A DNA stretch of 64,000 nucleotides from Camarhynchus parvulus. Lineage: Eukaryota > Chordata > Aves > Passeriformes > Thraupidae. The translations under genes were made by a program, and so were the position numbers. Below, one piece after another: positions 37,800 to 48,800 of the stretch. The stretch spans positions 30,170,352-30,234,351 of the forward strand of contig NC_044601.1 in assembly GCF_901933205.1 (NCBI RefSeq), read 5' to 3'. Below the pieces are notes generated by a model that was not told the DNA's origin, made no database searches, and worked only from the letters and a program-made list of their open reading frames with translations. How positions within the stretch are numbered: position 1 is the stretch's first letter; each line of letters opens with the position of its first letter.

Positions 37800-39720
37800 C
37801 CGCGGGAGGTTCTGAGTTTTTTCGGGAAGAAAAATAAAAAAATTAAAAATAAATGAAGAGCGGGGGAAAGGCAAAAGAAAACAACAGGAAGACCACATTG
37901 CCATAACACACAGTTGCATTAAGAACGTGTAAAACAACTCTGTGTCACTCACCTAAACGTAGTTTGCAGGTACATCAGCAAACAGTAAATAGATCTCTCA
38001 ACAAATCGATTTGTTGTTACAAATAAGTTTATTTCGAGCAGTTTCGACATGTTCCCATTCTGTGGGCTCACTTTTGAACTCTGCATTTGATCAACAACTA
38101 AAACAGTCCTACGTAAGTGACAGTTGTTGTATAGGAATGACAAATTAACCCACCTTTAGGGTCACCCCAGTCAAGTGTAACATTATATCTAGAAATTCAT
38201 TGACAATGACCCCAGACCCAAGTAAGCCTCCATGGCTTTTTCTCTGACCCCACACAGATCATAATTTTCTCCTCAGCCTACTTTCCCCCTCTGCACTTGC
38301 TTTGTGAGGGAAAGAAAAGAAGGTTTATTTGCCTTAGCTTGGAGGCTGTGGCTTCTCTGCCTAGACAGCTCTCTTTGCCCAGCTGATGGAAGGTACCAGT
38401 CACTGCCATTTGCTTGCCCAAGAATGTGACAGAAAAGCCTGTACAGCAGCTTCAGCAATACTTCCACAAAGCCATTTGCATGAGCTGTTGTCAGTACTCA
38501 GTGTTGGCTGAGCACTGTTAGCTCTGCTCCCTCTCCTGCTAGGTCAGCCAAGAGGCAAGGAAACCAAAATAAGCTCTTTCTAGCACTAGCTTCCTCACCA
38601 AGAAAAACATGCTTACTCCTCTCCTCTCCATGTGAATGCCTCTGTCCCTGACCTTTGCCTGATGACTTTCTTCTCCCTCACGTCCTCCTGCTGCCAGTTT
38701 TCTGGGCAGCAATTCTGCCACAACCTCAAGGACCAGAAAGGCTAGGCTGTCCCATGGCAAGATGAGCTAGGGGTGACCAGAGCCAAAGCCCAGGCTCATC
38801 AGCCTGGACAGAGTCCTGCAGCACAAGAGCCGGGCAGACACTAATGGACACACCCACACAAGGTGAGGTGATGAACCAGGTACAAGGTCCGCCCAGGTAA
38901 TTCAGGCAGGAGCAGCAGGAGATGGTGCCAGTAACAGAACTGGAAACACAAGTCCAAGGTTCACCCAGGAGATGGAGCCAAAGAGAGCGACACCTGTGAC
39001 ACAGCCAGGCAGGGACTGAAGGTGCTGAGCTGTGGTGAAAAGGAGCTCTTGCACCACACACAAGAGTTGGGGGCCCCAAAGTACTTGAGTCAAGGTCATC
39101 AAGGCCTTAGTCAGTGCACCTAGACTCGAGTTCTCCTATGGACCTCAAGAGGGATTCTGAGTCAAAGTCCTGGACTTGATACCACTGTCCATCTCCTCCT
39201 CCACTGCTGGTTTTGGAATGGACCTAGGCACAGGGGGGCACAGCATGGCCATGTAGATCGTGACGCTAAGAGCAGAACTCACCAACTTCACTAGACACTC
39301 TGAGAAGAGGTACATGGTCTTGATATATAGGAAGGAAATGCCTGGGGAGAAAGCATGAAAGCATGAGTAGGTTCCAGAAGGTGACACCTAACTGAGGGGG
39401 TCCATCACAGATGAGGACATCTGGTGAATGTGTAGATGAGTCACTGAGACCATCAGTCACCAAGCTGATTTTAAAGACTTAAAGGAGAGCTCTGTCAGGA
39501 TCACATTGGCATCCTGAAGCAAAAGGGATTTATAAAAGACTGCATGGAAAGAAATTTCCTCATCCCGTAAGAATTTCACAAACTTGGAACAGGGCAGAGG
39601 CAATTGTCTTGACTAAAGATAACAAATAAATACAACCCCCAAACTGAAAAAATCACATTTCAGTAATTTTGAAAATGTTGGAAATATGTCTAGGATGTTT
39701 CAAGTAGTTTTTCTTAACTT
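37800..39720. other. Intergenic DNA between THAP1 and the Jun-family gene
   Basis: After the CpG island the sequence becomes ordinary and moderately AT-rich. No exon or repeat family was recognised with confidence. The 38700-39480 segment is more GC-balanced with several short open frames, none familiar. Confidence 0.5.
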
Positions 39721-39723
39721 CAG

Positions 39724-39739
39724 CCCCCCCCCCCCCCCC
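39724..39739. repeat. Poly-C run (16 bases)
   Basis: Uninterrupted C homopolymer preceded by ttaacttcag and followed by aggaataaaagg. It lies about 620 bp upstream of the first Jun-family ATG. The following aataaaagg is TATA-like, but its role is unknown. Confidence 0.9.
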
Positions 39740-40356
39740 AGGAATAAAAGGCCACATCAAATTCATGTCCATCTTCTGAGTGACTTTTAGTTTGACTAGT
39801 TGGTGTGTTTCCTGATGGCCAAGCACTTCCCATAAGACTTCCCAGCACCTTGTTGTTGAGAACCATTAGTCCTCGACACCTGCACTATCCTGTGCCCAAT
39901 CCATCACAGACTGAACGCACCAGCACCTGCCCCAGCAGCCGCCACGCGATGCTCTTGCTCGCTTTCCTCCTGAGGACTCCCGGTCCCCGGGCCGGAGTGA
40001 CGGCCCCGAGAAACCCCCCCCGTACCCGGACGAAGGCCCCAGCACTATCTTCTTTCCCACACCGCACTCGCGGGGCGAGTTTCCGAGAGGGAGGAGCAGC
40101 ACGGATTCCCCACGGACACCCCACCGGGAAGCCGTTCCGCGCAAGCCCGGCGGGCGGGGGAAGGAGAGGGCGGGGGGGACCGGCGGCGGCGGCGGCAGCA
40201 GGGGCGGGCAGCGAGCCCGGGGCGTGGCGCGGGTCCGGTGGCGCCGGGAGGCGGCTTAGTCCCCGCTGCCAGCCGAGGGCGGCCGGCCCCGCGGAGCAGC
40301 CGCCCAGCCCGGCCCGCCCCGCGCCGGAGCCGCCGCCGGCCGGCGAGGGCGGCAGC

Positions 40357-41652
40357 ATGAGCGGCGGGCGTAGCGGGCGATCCGCCGTGAAGATGGAGGC
40401 GCCGTTCTACCCCGAGGAAGGACTGGAGCTGTTGCCCGACTTCGTGCCGCTGCCGGGTTTCGGTACCGCCGGCGGACCTGGAGCCGATGCGGCGGCGGGG
40501 CAGAAGCTGCTGCTGGGCGCCGGGAAGAAGCGGGACTTGCCGGCTGCCGCCCCCGCGCCGCTCCGGGGCCCTTCGCCCTTCGCCCGCCTGCCGGCGCCCG
40601 CGGCAGCGCGGCGGCTCTGCGCTTGCTGCCGCCGCCGCCCGCCGCCGCCGCCGCCCCGCCGCCCACCGCGGGCTCCGCGGAGACGGGGAGCGGCGGCGGG
40701 GAGGCGGCGGCCCGCGGCGGCCCGGAGGCCGCGCTGGGGTCGGCTGCAGAGCTGCCGCTGCTGAAGCTGCCACCGGCCGCCGACCTGGAGCAGCTGCTGA
40801 TCCAGGGGGCGCGGGGCTGGGCGCGGGCAGCCCGGGGCCGACGGCGCCCGGGGCGGGGAGCGGCGGGGCGGCGGCGGCGGGGCCGTTCCTCTACCGGCAG
40901 CCGGTGACGCAGGAACAGGAGGGTTTCGCCGACGGCTTCGTCAAGGCCCTGGCTGACCTGCACAAGCAGAACCAGCTCCTGACGGCGCCGCCGCCGCTCT
41001 CCGCGCCGGGACCCTGCTGCACCGCCCGCCCGGGGCCACCGGGAGCCCCCGCCGCTGCCGCCGCCGACCCTCCGGCCGTCTACACCAACTTGAGCGGCTT
41101 CAACCCCGCGGGGCCGCTGAGCCCCTCGGGCAGCGCCTACCCTCCGCCTCCGCCCCGCCACCGCCGCCGGGCCTGGCCTTTGGGGCCGCGGGTCTGGGGA
41201 GCGGCCGGCTGCCGCCGGCGCGGTCCCTGGAGGAGCCGCAGACGGTGCCCGAGGCGCCGCCGTCGGCGGGCGGGGAGGGTGGCAGCAGCGCGCCGACGCC
41301 GCCGTCGCTGTCGCCGCTGGACGCGGAGAGCCAGGAGCGGCTGAAGGCAGAGCGCAAGCGGCTGCGAAACCGCATCGCCGCCTCCAAGTGCCGCCGGCGG
41401 AAGCTGGAGCGCATCGCCCGGCTGGAGGAGAAGGTGAAGGCGCTCAAGGGGCAGAACGCCGAGCTGGCCGCCACCGCCAACCTCCTCCGCGCCCAGGTCA
41501 CCCAGCTGCAGGGTCGCGTCCGCAGCCACCTCTCCTCTGGCTGCCACATCAACGCCGCCGGGCATCCTCCTCCTCCTCCTCACGCCGCCGCCCAGCCGCG
41601 GGAGACTCCCCCCGAGGCGGCCGCCGCCGCGCCGGAGACCAGCGCCTGCTGA
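40357..41652 (+). CDS. Intronless Jun-family AP-1 (bZIP) gene, three apparent frameshifts
   Basis: A basic leucine-zipper transcription factor of the Jun family, expected to bind TRE sites as an AP-1 dimer in the nucleus. There are two in-frame starts: ATG 40357 (MSGGRSGRS...) and ATG 40393 ([14 protein letters not shown]). The second matches the METPFY/MEQPFY start of JUND and JUNB and has the better Kozak context. Homology blocks run in order but in changing frames: frame 1 to about 40.6 kb; frame 3 with [20 protein letters not shown] (about 40751-40805); frame 2 with [20 protein letters not shown] (about 40913-40972) and [14 protein letters not shown]; frame 1 from about 41160 with [41 protein letters not shown] and a five-leucine zipper, then stop at 41650-41652. 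Each switch equals one missing base in GC-rich runs (about 40560-40615, 40803-40830, 41145-41158), which suggests sequencing error rather than decay. The repaired length would be about 420 aa, against about 330-350 for human Juns. It does not match human JUN, JUNB or JUND, and a paralog is likely. Confidence 0.85.
41344..41535 (+). other. bZIP domain of the Jun-family gene
   Basis: Basic region with the Jun signature RNRIAASKC (Asn, Ala, Ala, Ser and Cys DNA contacts intact), then leucines at seven-residue spacing: [30 protein letters not shown]. Relative to c-Jun, KCRKRK is KCRRRK and the zipper end is [11 protein letters not shown]. Dimerisation and DNA binding look functional. Confidence 0.93.
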
Positions 41653-42670
41653 GGAGGGACACCCCGCCGGCCCGGCCCAAGCCCGCCCGGGGGCACCGCG
41701 GGGCCAAGGTGCGCGCCTGCTGCCGCCCTTCTGCTATTATTATTATTTTTATTATTAATAATTATTATTATTATTATTTATTTGCGCCCGGAAAAGGCGG
41801 TTTTTTTTGCGGGAGCCGGGTGTTGCTAAGCGTTTCCCGAGTTCTGTCCATGTCGCATTCAGCAGCGAGGGTCTCCGTGGGTGGTTCTGGGGCAGGTGGT
41901 TGTTAATTTTTCAGTGAAGTACTTGAGGTCTGTAGAGATTTCCGAAAATAAGAAAATTACTGTTTACAGAAAGATTCAACTTTATTTTCATGGGGGATAT
42001 AAAACGTGTGTTTCCTAATACACCTTACTGAACTGTATAGCAATGGATAAGCTTTTCAAACTTAAAAAAAATAGCCAGAATCGTACCTTTTGAAAAGATG
42101 TGCGTGTATATATATATTTAAAACATAATATGGCTATGTATATTTTCTTGGTATTGATAAAGAACCTTTTTTAAAATACTGTCTTTCTCTAGAGCTTTAA
42201 TTTGCCATTGAGAGTTAAGACAGCTGTGTGGGTGCTCTTGCACTTACATGGCTTTGATTTTCAAATTGAACCCTGGAGGGAACTGATTTTTGTTTTAAAT
42301 CTTAAAGCAGATTGAAATGCATTGCTGACTCAGTCATAGGAAAATAGTTTTCTAAACCTGTATGCTCCATATTTCTTGTGCCAGTGCAAACTTGGGGCAT
42401 TGATAGTTATTTATTGAAACTTGAACACTTTTTGGACGTTGCCTAGACCTTATTTTTCTAGATAACACGTTAGTAGAGAAAATGGTTACTTTGGCAAAAA
42501 GAGCTTTACTTTTCTTTTCCTTCACTGTGTACATTCCAGTAGTGTGTGCTCTTTCCATAGTATAGTAACAATTCAGTGCTATACAGAAAAGGGCTCAGAT
42601 TTGGGGTGGGTTAGCTGTAAAGGTGATAATTCCGTTGTATTCTGTTTGAATAAATCACAGAAATATTATG
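41653..42670 (+). other. Probable 3'UTR of the Jun-family gene with AU-rich elements
   Basis: An abrupt change from GC-rich coding sequence to AT-rich sequence, with an ATT tract at 41736-41783. The AU-rich nonamer TTATTTATT occurs at 41774-41782 and 42407-42415, and a further ATTTATTTATTTA cluster is at about 42814-42826. A canonical AATAAA is at 42649-42654. Such elements confer rapid decay on immediate-early mRNAs such as JUN and FOS, consistent with a working Jun-type gene. Confidence 0.5.
42649..42654 (+). terminator. Candidate polyadenylation signal of the Jun-family gene
   Basis: AATAAA in tttgaataaatcacag, about 1.0 kb after the stop codon, a typical 3'UTR length for a Jun gene. A later signal cannot be excluded, because another AU-rich cluster follows near 42814. 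Confidence 0.35.
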
Positions 42671-42899
42671 GAGAACTAGATTTATTTTTCAGTAGAAATC
42701 TGTGTATCTTGCTTCTTGGTCTACTTTGTTCTAAAGAAACTTTCTGCAATACTCTAGAGACAGAGTCAATGCTAGAATGTGAAGTGTTTTTCTGGTTGGG
42801 AAGATTCGGTGTGATTTATTTATTTATCGAGAATTTACTAGTAGAAGAGTATAGCAAAGGAACTATTTCTTCTGATTAGACATAATCCTCAATAAGTTT

Positions 42900-45800
42900 T
42901 TGAAAGCTTTAGGTCCCTTGCTCGGTGCCACTGCCTTCCATGCTTCTGCTGCACCTGTGTTTTTTGAGCATAGCCGCTAGCGCAGCGCTGCCGAGCCCTG
43001 TGGCAATGGTGCGGTGGGAAGGGTCTGTCGGAGTGTGACGGTCACCTCGCCAGATGCCCCTCTGTGCGGAGGCCGCGGGCCGGCCCTGCCACTGGGGAAA
43101 GGCAGGGCTTCTCCTGAGCAGATCCAGCTGCAGTGTGGGGCCCTCTTCCCTCGCTGAAACTGTGCTAAAAACTCTGCTTGAACTCAGAGGCAAATCTTTT
43201 CATGGGGATATGTGTCTGTGCCAGCTGGTGAAAAGGGGTAATCGTATGAGGAGCCAAGAGGGCATAGACATCTCTATGTGTACAGATCTGTTAAAGCCAC
43301 TCAGGAGCTGGTAAACATCTCTTACCTCTTCTGAAGGCTACAGCTGAAATTCAGTAAGAATGGGATAGACTCACAGTTTTTCATGCTTTTACTGGGGATA
43401 TGTGAGTGCTATCTGTTCAGAAAGTTGAGCTGCAGCAATCAAGTGTATGAGCTTTTCCTTTTAGTGCAGTCGTTCCTGGCACATGTATGAAGTTTATGTG
43501 AGAATGCATAGTTATGCTGTTACTGTAGCTGAGATGGCTCCGAGGATATTTCTTTTCTTAATGCATATGCAAATTAGGTAGAAGCCATATTAATCATTGT
43601 ATAACTGTTTGATCATGTCACCAGAGCCTTTTTTGGTGGTTGAAATGATTGCCTGTAACAGTACATTCTCTTGTTAGAATTACTAATGAGCAGATAAAAA
43701 AATATTTTGATCTTAACGCAGGTTCAAAGACTTCTTCGGGGCATTCTGAACCATACTGCATACAATCTGTAGCACTGCCTGTTACATAATAACTGGGTGA
43801 AATTTTATTTTTTTTTTCCTTTGGTAGTCATCATCCATCTGCAAAGATGCTGCAAGTTTGAAGAAACTGATAAAAAACTTATTTTCCCCCACACTTTAAA
43901 CTTTTCCCTAGTGAGAAAGGTAAAGCTGCCTGGTGGATGTGAGATACTTTACTGCATATGTAATGACGTGGGGATTTTTTAGGGAATCCTGGAAAAAATC
44001 ATAAGAATTTTTGGGTGAGCACCTCTATTTTGGTCCTTGTCTTTCTAAATGAGTGTGAGTATAGGGCTAGGTAAAGATCTTGTGGTAGAACACAGAAAAA
44101 CGATAAATGCATCTGTGCAATACTTTGTACTTTCTGCTCATAATAAATTAGCAATATCCAAGCAACATGGGGGATCCATAAGGCATGGGAAATCACTGCA
44201 GTTCCCCTTCCCAGACATGGGCAAGGCTTTAGTGGGCTATAGTCTAGCAGGGTTATAATGAGCTCCCCCTTTCCAGTATGGTAATGTTAAAGCTGAAAAT
44301 CACCCCACATTACCTCACTTGAGTTTGAACTTTCTGCAAGAGCAAGAGCAGTCTCACACCCAGCATCTCAAAGACCTCATGTGGTAACTTCTTTGATAGC
44401 CTGCTTTCTGTTCTAGCTGACATCTGTTCAGTGGTAGAAGTGGTGACAGGCCATCTCTCTTACCCTGATGACTGATGAGAGATTACTAGTGAGGCTGGCA
44501 GCTCCAGCTCTCTGCCAGAGGCTGCTGTTCTGGTAGTGGAGTTGTCCAAAAGAAGCGTGTTTTCTGTGGAGTGATCAGTTACCTTCATAAATGCCTTTTT
44601 TATCTGGCATTTAGGCTAAGAAACAGGATCTAACAGTGACATGACCAAAATTTGAGAATAGTGTTGGGGTGGTTGGATTTTTTTTCCTGCTCCAACTGGT
44701 TCTGCTAGAGATTGCAGCATTTTTTGCAGATATTTGAGTGGAAAGCCTAAGCACCTAACACTTTAAACCAATATAAAAAGACTCAGGAGTACTTACCTGC
44801 TGCAGCTGTCAGACTTGATTGTTCCTGTCTTCTAAAACGTCTCAATACTCTGGCTTTTAGCCCTGCAGTGTTCCTAAACCTTTAAATATGGCTTCTCTAT
44901 TTTGTGTGCCTTTTTTCTTCAGTTTGTTGTTAAACATATGTGTCTTTTAGGTTTTTTGATTTTCTGCCAAAAACTTTGGTCACTGTGAGACATTAAAAGA
45001 TAGATACTGGGCAAAAAAATTTCAGACTGTTTATATGATTTGTATTCATGTAGCTCCTTTTCAGTAACTCCAAGCAAGTTGGCTGTGTGTTACTGTAAGG
45101 GAAAAAAAAATAAAACTACCAAAACCCCTCAAAAACAAAACCCAAAGAAGCAAACAAAAAAATTTAAATCCCAAAATAAAAGTTATATTCACTGTTAGCT
45201 CAGTGCTTTTTAGCATTTTTCTTCATTCTTCAAAACTACCATGCTTTGTTATACTTGTGCACGCTATTTTCTAGTCCTTGCAAAGACTCATGCTGCCTGA
45301 CTTGATTTGCAGGCTACCCTCATGTCCTTCTAATCTGGTTTTCAGTCCAGATGTGAACCCATGACAGACATCCCTCTTTGTTTCTTTGCCCCACGTGTAA
45401 TCTGCTCTGGAGACTAAATAGTCTCCTCCTTTTTCTGTTTTGGTTGCTGGATGCTTGCTCCTGTGCATATCGTTTTTTGCCCAGCAATTTTTGAATGTGC
45501 TTGAACCAGTATCTTCGTTTAGATGTGAAGTGCCTTCTTATTTAGGTGCTACAGCAAAAGGGTTTGATTCATACATGGAGTTGATTTATTTGACTTGTTA
45601 TCAGATCTTTTCTGTCTTGGGAAGTAGGAGGGGGAATGTTTTCAGTAAGAGAAGACTTGTTCACTCCTTCCTTGGGCAGAGAGTGGACCCCCCATCAGAT
45701 CTGGCCCTGCTTGGTGTGAGTGCAAGAAAGCCACTCTGATAACACCGACTCAAATGATGCCATTGCTATGAAAGTTAATTGGTTTGGTCTCCAGTGTAGT

Positions 45801-48800
45801 GAAGTCTGTTGGAATCACAAGGTCTCCAGACAGGTCCAAGTAGCTGGTGAGTTGTTCTTAAAACTTAATGTGATTCCAGGTTGAGCCCATTTGGTTTGCT
45901 TAGAGAGCCTTTCCAAAAGCAAATACTTTGCATACTTTGAGAATCATAGGTGTTTGGACATAAGTCCTTATCATGGTGAGGAGCGATTTTGGTGGTGATG
46001 GTCATGTTTTCTGTTATAAGACTTTGATGGTCTTCCAAAGGGTAAATATCTCAACATATCTGGACTCTTGACTGTATGTCAGTAGTCACCACTGACTATC
46101 ATGCTCTATTTGAGATCAAGGGTGGCTCTATGACAGTTCTCTGTCATCTTGGTTTGTATATGTATCTTTACAGAAGAAAGAGTCATGAGGCATCCTTCAT
46201 TCCTTTAAATATCTGATTGACTCTCTGTCTCACCTTCAACAAAGGAGTGACCTCCCCAGGTTAAGTCCTTTGGCATTCTGTGGCTGTTAAAGTGGAAATT
46301 GATTTGGCAATTAATTTTTAATCAGTTATATAAGTAATTGATGGTTCCCAAAATACTGAGTAGTATTGTTGGATAGTGTCTGAAGTACAGGTGCATGCCA
46401 GGTCTGAATTACTAGTTGTGCTGAAAATAACATCTTGGCTGCCATAACTGGAGTCTTAACTGTTTGAATCTAGCAGCTTCTTAGAGAAAATTTTTCTATA
46501 TTTGATATTAACATGCAAGAGGAAAAAACCCATCTGCTTGTAACATAGGTCATTCTTTGATGCATTTTATGTGTCCTGCTTCTGGAATGCAAGTTAAAAA
46601 AGGAAAAGCAATGAGTAACATTTTCATTTATTCATATGTGCAGCTGTAATTGCTGCTGGATAATTTTGCTCTTTTCTTACTTGATTCTCCAAGTTTCTAT
46701 GTTTAGCAAGTAGACAAATTGGAGTATGACGTGTCTGTGTACATATTTGATTTGTACAAAATCACTTCCATTTTTCCAGTTTTTTGTTTGAAGTTTTGCT
46801 GTAAGAATGAGTGTTGAAGAGTTCTTATCCTGTTTTGATGCTTGTTGGTCACTTCCTTTGATCAATAGTGACGGCTGTAGTGACTCTGTAGTCACTGCTC
46901 ATCTTCCAGCAGAGATGGACAGTAAAGTCTGTCAGGGATTCACCTCTTTCAGTATTTGGCAAGACCTGTATCAACAAAAAAAAAAATCTTGGATAGAAAG
47001 CTTTCACAGTGCATAGTAATCCTGCAAATGTTAGCTCATCCTTCTCACACCACAGTCACTTGCATCAGGGTTTAGTGTATCTGATGAAGAATGATAAATG
47101 TTCTTGTGAAAAAGTGCAGAATCTGAAGTTTGTAAGAACGTTGTTAATCTTGCCGCACATGGTGCAACTTTACTATGAAGATGTTGAATTAAATCTGAAT
47201 ATATGGAGACTCAGGCCTTTATGGTAAATTATGGGGGACAAGAGGTTTTAGTAATTCATGATTACTCCTCTCCAGTGTTTCAGAGATCTGTCTCTTTTTA
47301 TCCTATGAAGTGTCTTGCAGCTGTTTGTGCTGTGAAGCTTCTCTCTTCATAACAACTCAGTAGCTTGGAGGCGGGACAGAAGCAACTTCTCCATGAACTG
47401 GTGGTGTGTGACAAGCTAAATGTAGGTTTCTGAGAAACGCTGCAACAGTGAGTGCACAGTGGAGAACCTGCTGTTGTTTGTGTGTTGCTAAAAGAGTCTA
47501 GAAATGTATTCACATAAATCATAACGAGACTAGCTTCCCAAGTTACCATCCTGTTGCCTTGCTTCAGGCATTGATCCTTGCTGTTTGCCTTAGTCTGGGA
47601 GCACTTTTTCCTTAGCTATTGCATACCTGAAGGCTTACTTTCTGCATCACCATAGTCACAAACCGGATCTCTGCTTGGATGTTGAACAGTTGGCTTCAAA
47701 TGGGTCAGTCAAAATGCCTTGCTCTAGTTGTCTTTGAAAGGTCCCACTGGGGAAACAGTGGTGTGGAGGAAGGAAACCAATGTAGAATCTGTATCTTCAC
47801 ACCAGTGCTATGTATTGAAATGCAACTTTCGGTTGAGTAGTCTTGACAAAAGTATGTTACTGATGTAAAAACTCTGAATCTTGATCTTGTGTCTGCAGGG
47901 GACATGAGTTCTTGTGCTGGAGTCCTTCTTGGGCGGTATCCTCTCAAGTCAGTGAGGACTAACTGAAGAAACAGCAAATCCAGCCTTTGTGAACTAATTC
48001 TTCTGAAGCACAGATACCTGGAAACACATGTCGAGGTGTTGTGTGTAGACACCAGCATGCATAGAGATGGGGATGGCCAAAGGAAGGAACTGGGATTTCC
48101 TTAGCTGCAACAGTACACAGTGGGGTTTTTCATATGCTTTTGTTGTGGTCAGATTCTTGCAGAAGAAGACTAAGCTGCATTTCTCTGTGTGATCACAAGG
48201 TGATTTTTTAGATTTCCAGTCAAATTGGAGGACTGTCAAGCTTTGCAATGCTAAATTAACACAAAAAGATAACTTACTTTGAAGTCACATTTAGCCTTAA
48301 TGTTATCTGAAATGCTGCAGTTCATGTGTAGTCGTTTACTACAAGGTGAAATGATAATTATCATAAATAATGTTTTAAAGTACTCACCCTAAATAATGGC
48401 TTACGTGTTGTTTGCTTTTTTGTCTGCTGTCTAAAAGTCTCTGTCCATAGTATAGCTAGCTGTAAATTGAGCTTTGCTCTCAATTTCTTGTACTAGTAAC
48501 AAACAGGGTCTGCAATAGTTTGAGGAGCAAATGTTCTGGTTAAATGTTCTGGCTAAAGAATGACCACTTCTGTAGGAATGCTTTGAAGTGATGGTTGGGT
48601 TTGAAGCCTTGCTGATGTGGAGATAATAGATATGACCAGTTCACTGTGCACTAATACACTGCTAGATTCTGATATTTAGCACACTGCTGATAAAATTTGC
48701 TACTACTGTTACTTACTGGTTAAGAACCAAGTGTGGGTGGAATTGTAAGTCACCTAAATAGGGTCCATGCAGCCTTGGAGAGTTGTCTTGCTGGAGATCA

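Larger units (their letters stand above)
40000..41730. promoter_or_regulatory. CpG island covering the Jun-family promoter, 5'UTR and coding region
   Basis: Extreme GC and CpG density from about 40.0 kb to the end of the Jun coding region, ending sharply at an ATT-rich 3'UTR. Reading frame 1 is open from 39805 through the Jun start, an effect of GC content. No consensus TRE or CRE was identified by eye in the upstream few hundred bases. Confidence 0.6.

Noticed and set aside
36783..37837. Several 200+ codon frames on both strands in the THAP1 CpG island
   Set aside because: Arg/Pro/Ala-rich frames produced by GC-rich DNA and the minisatellite, with no homology.
40045..41583. Long minus-strand frames opposite the Jun gene
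   Set aside because: Shadows of the GC-rich Jun coding strand. The conserved Jun blocks are on the plus strand.
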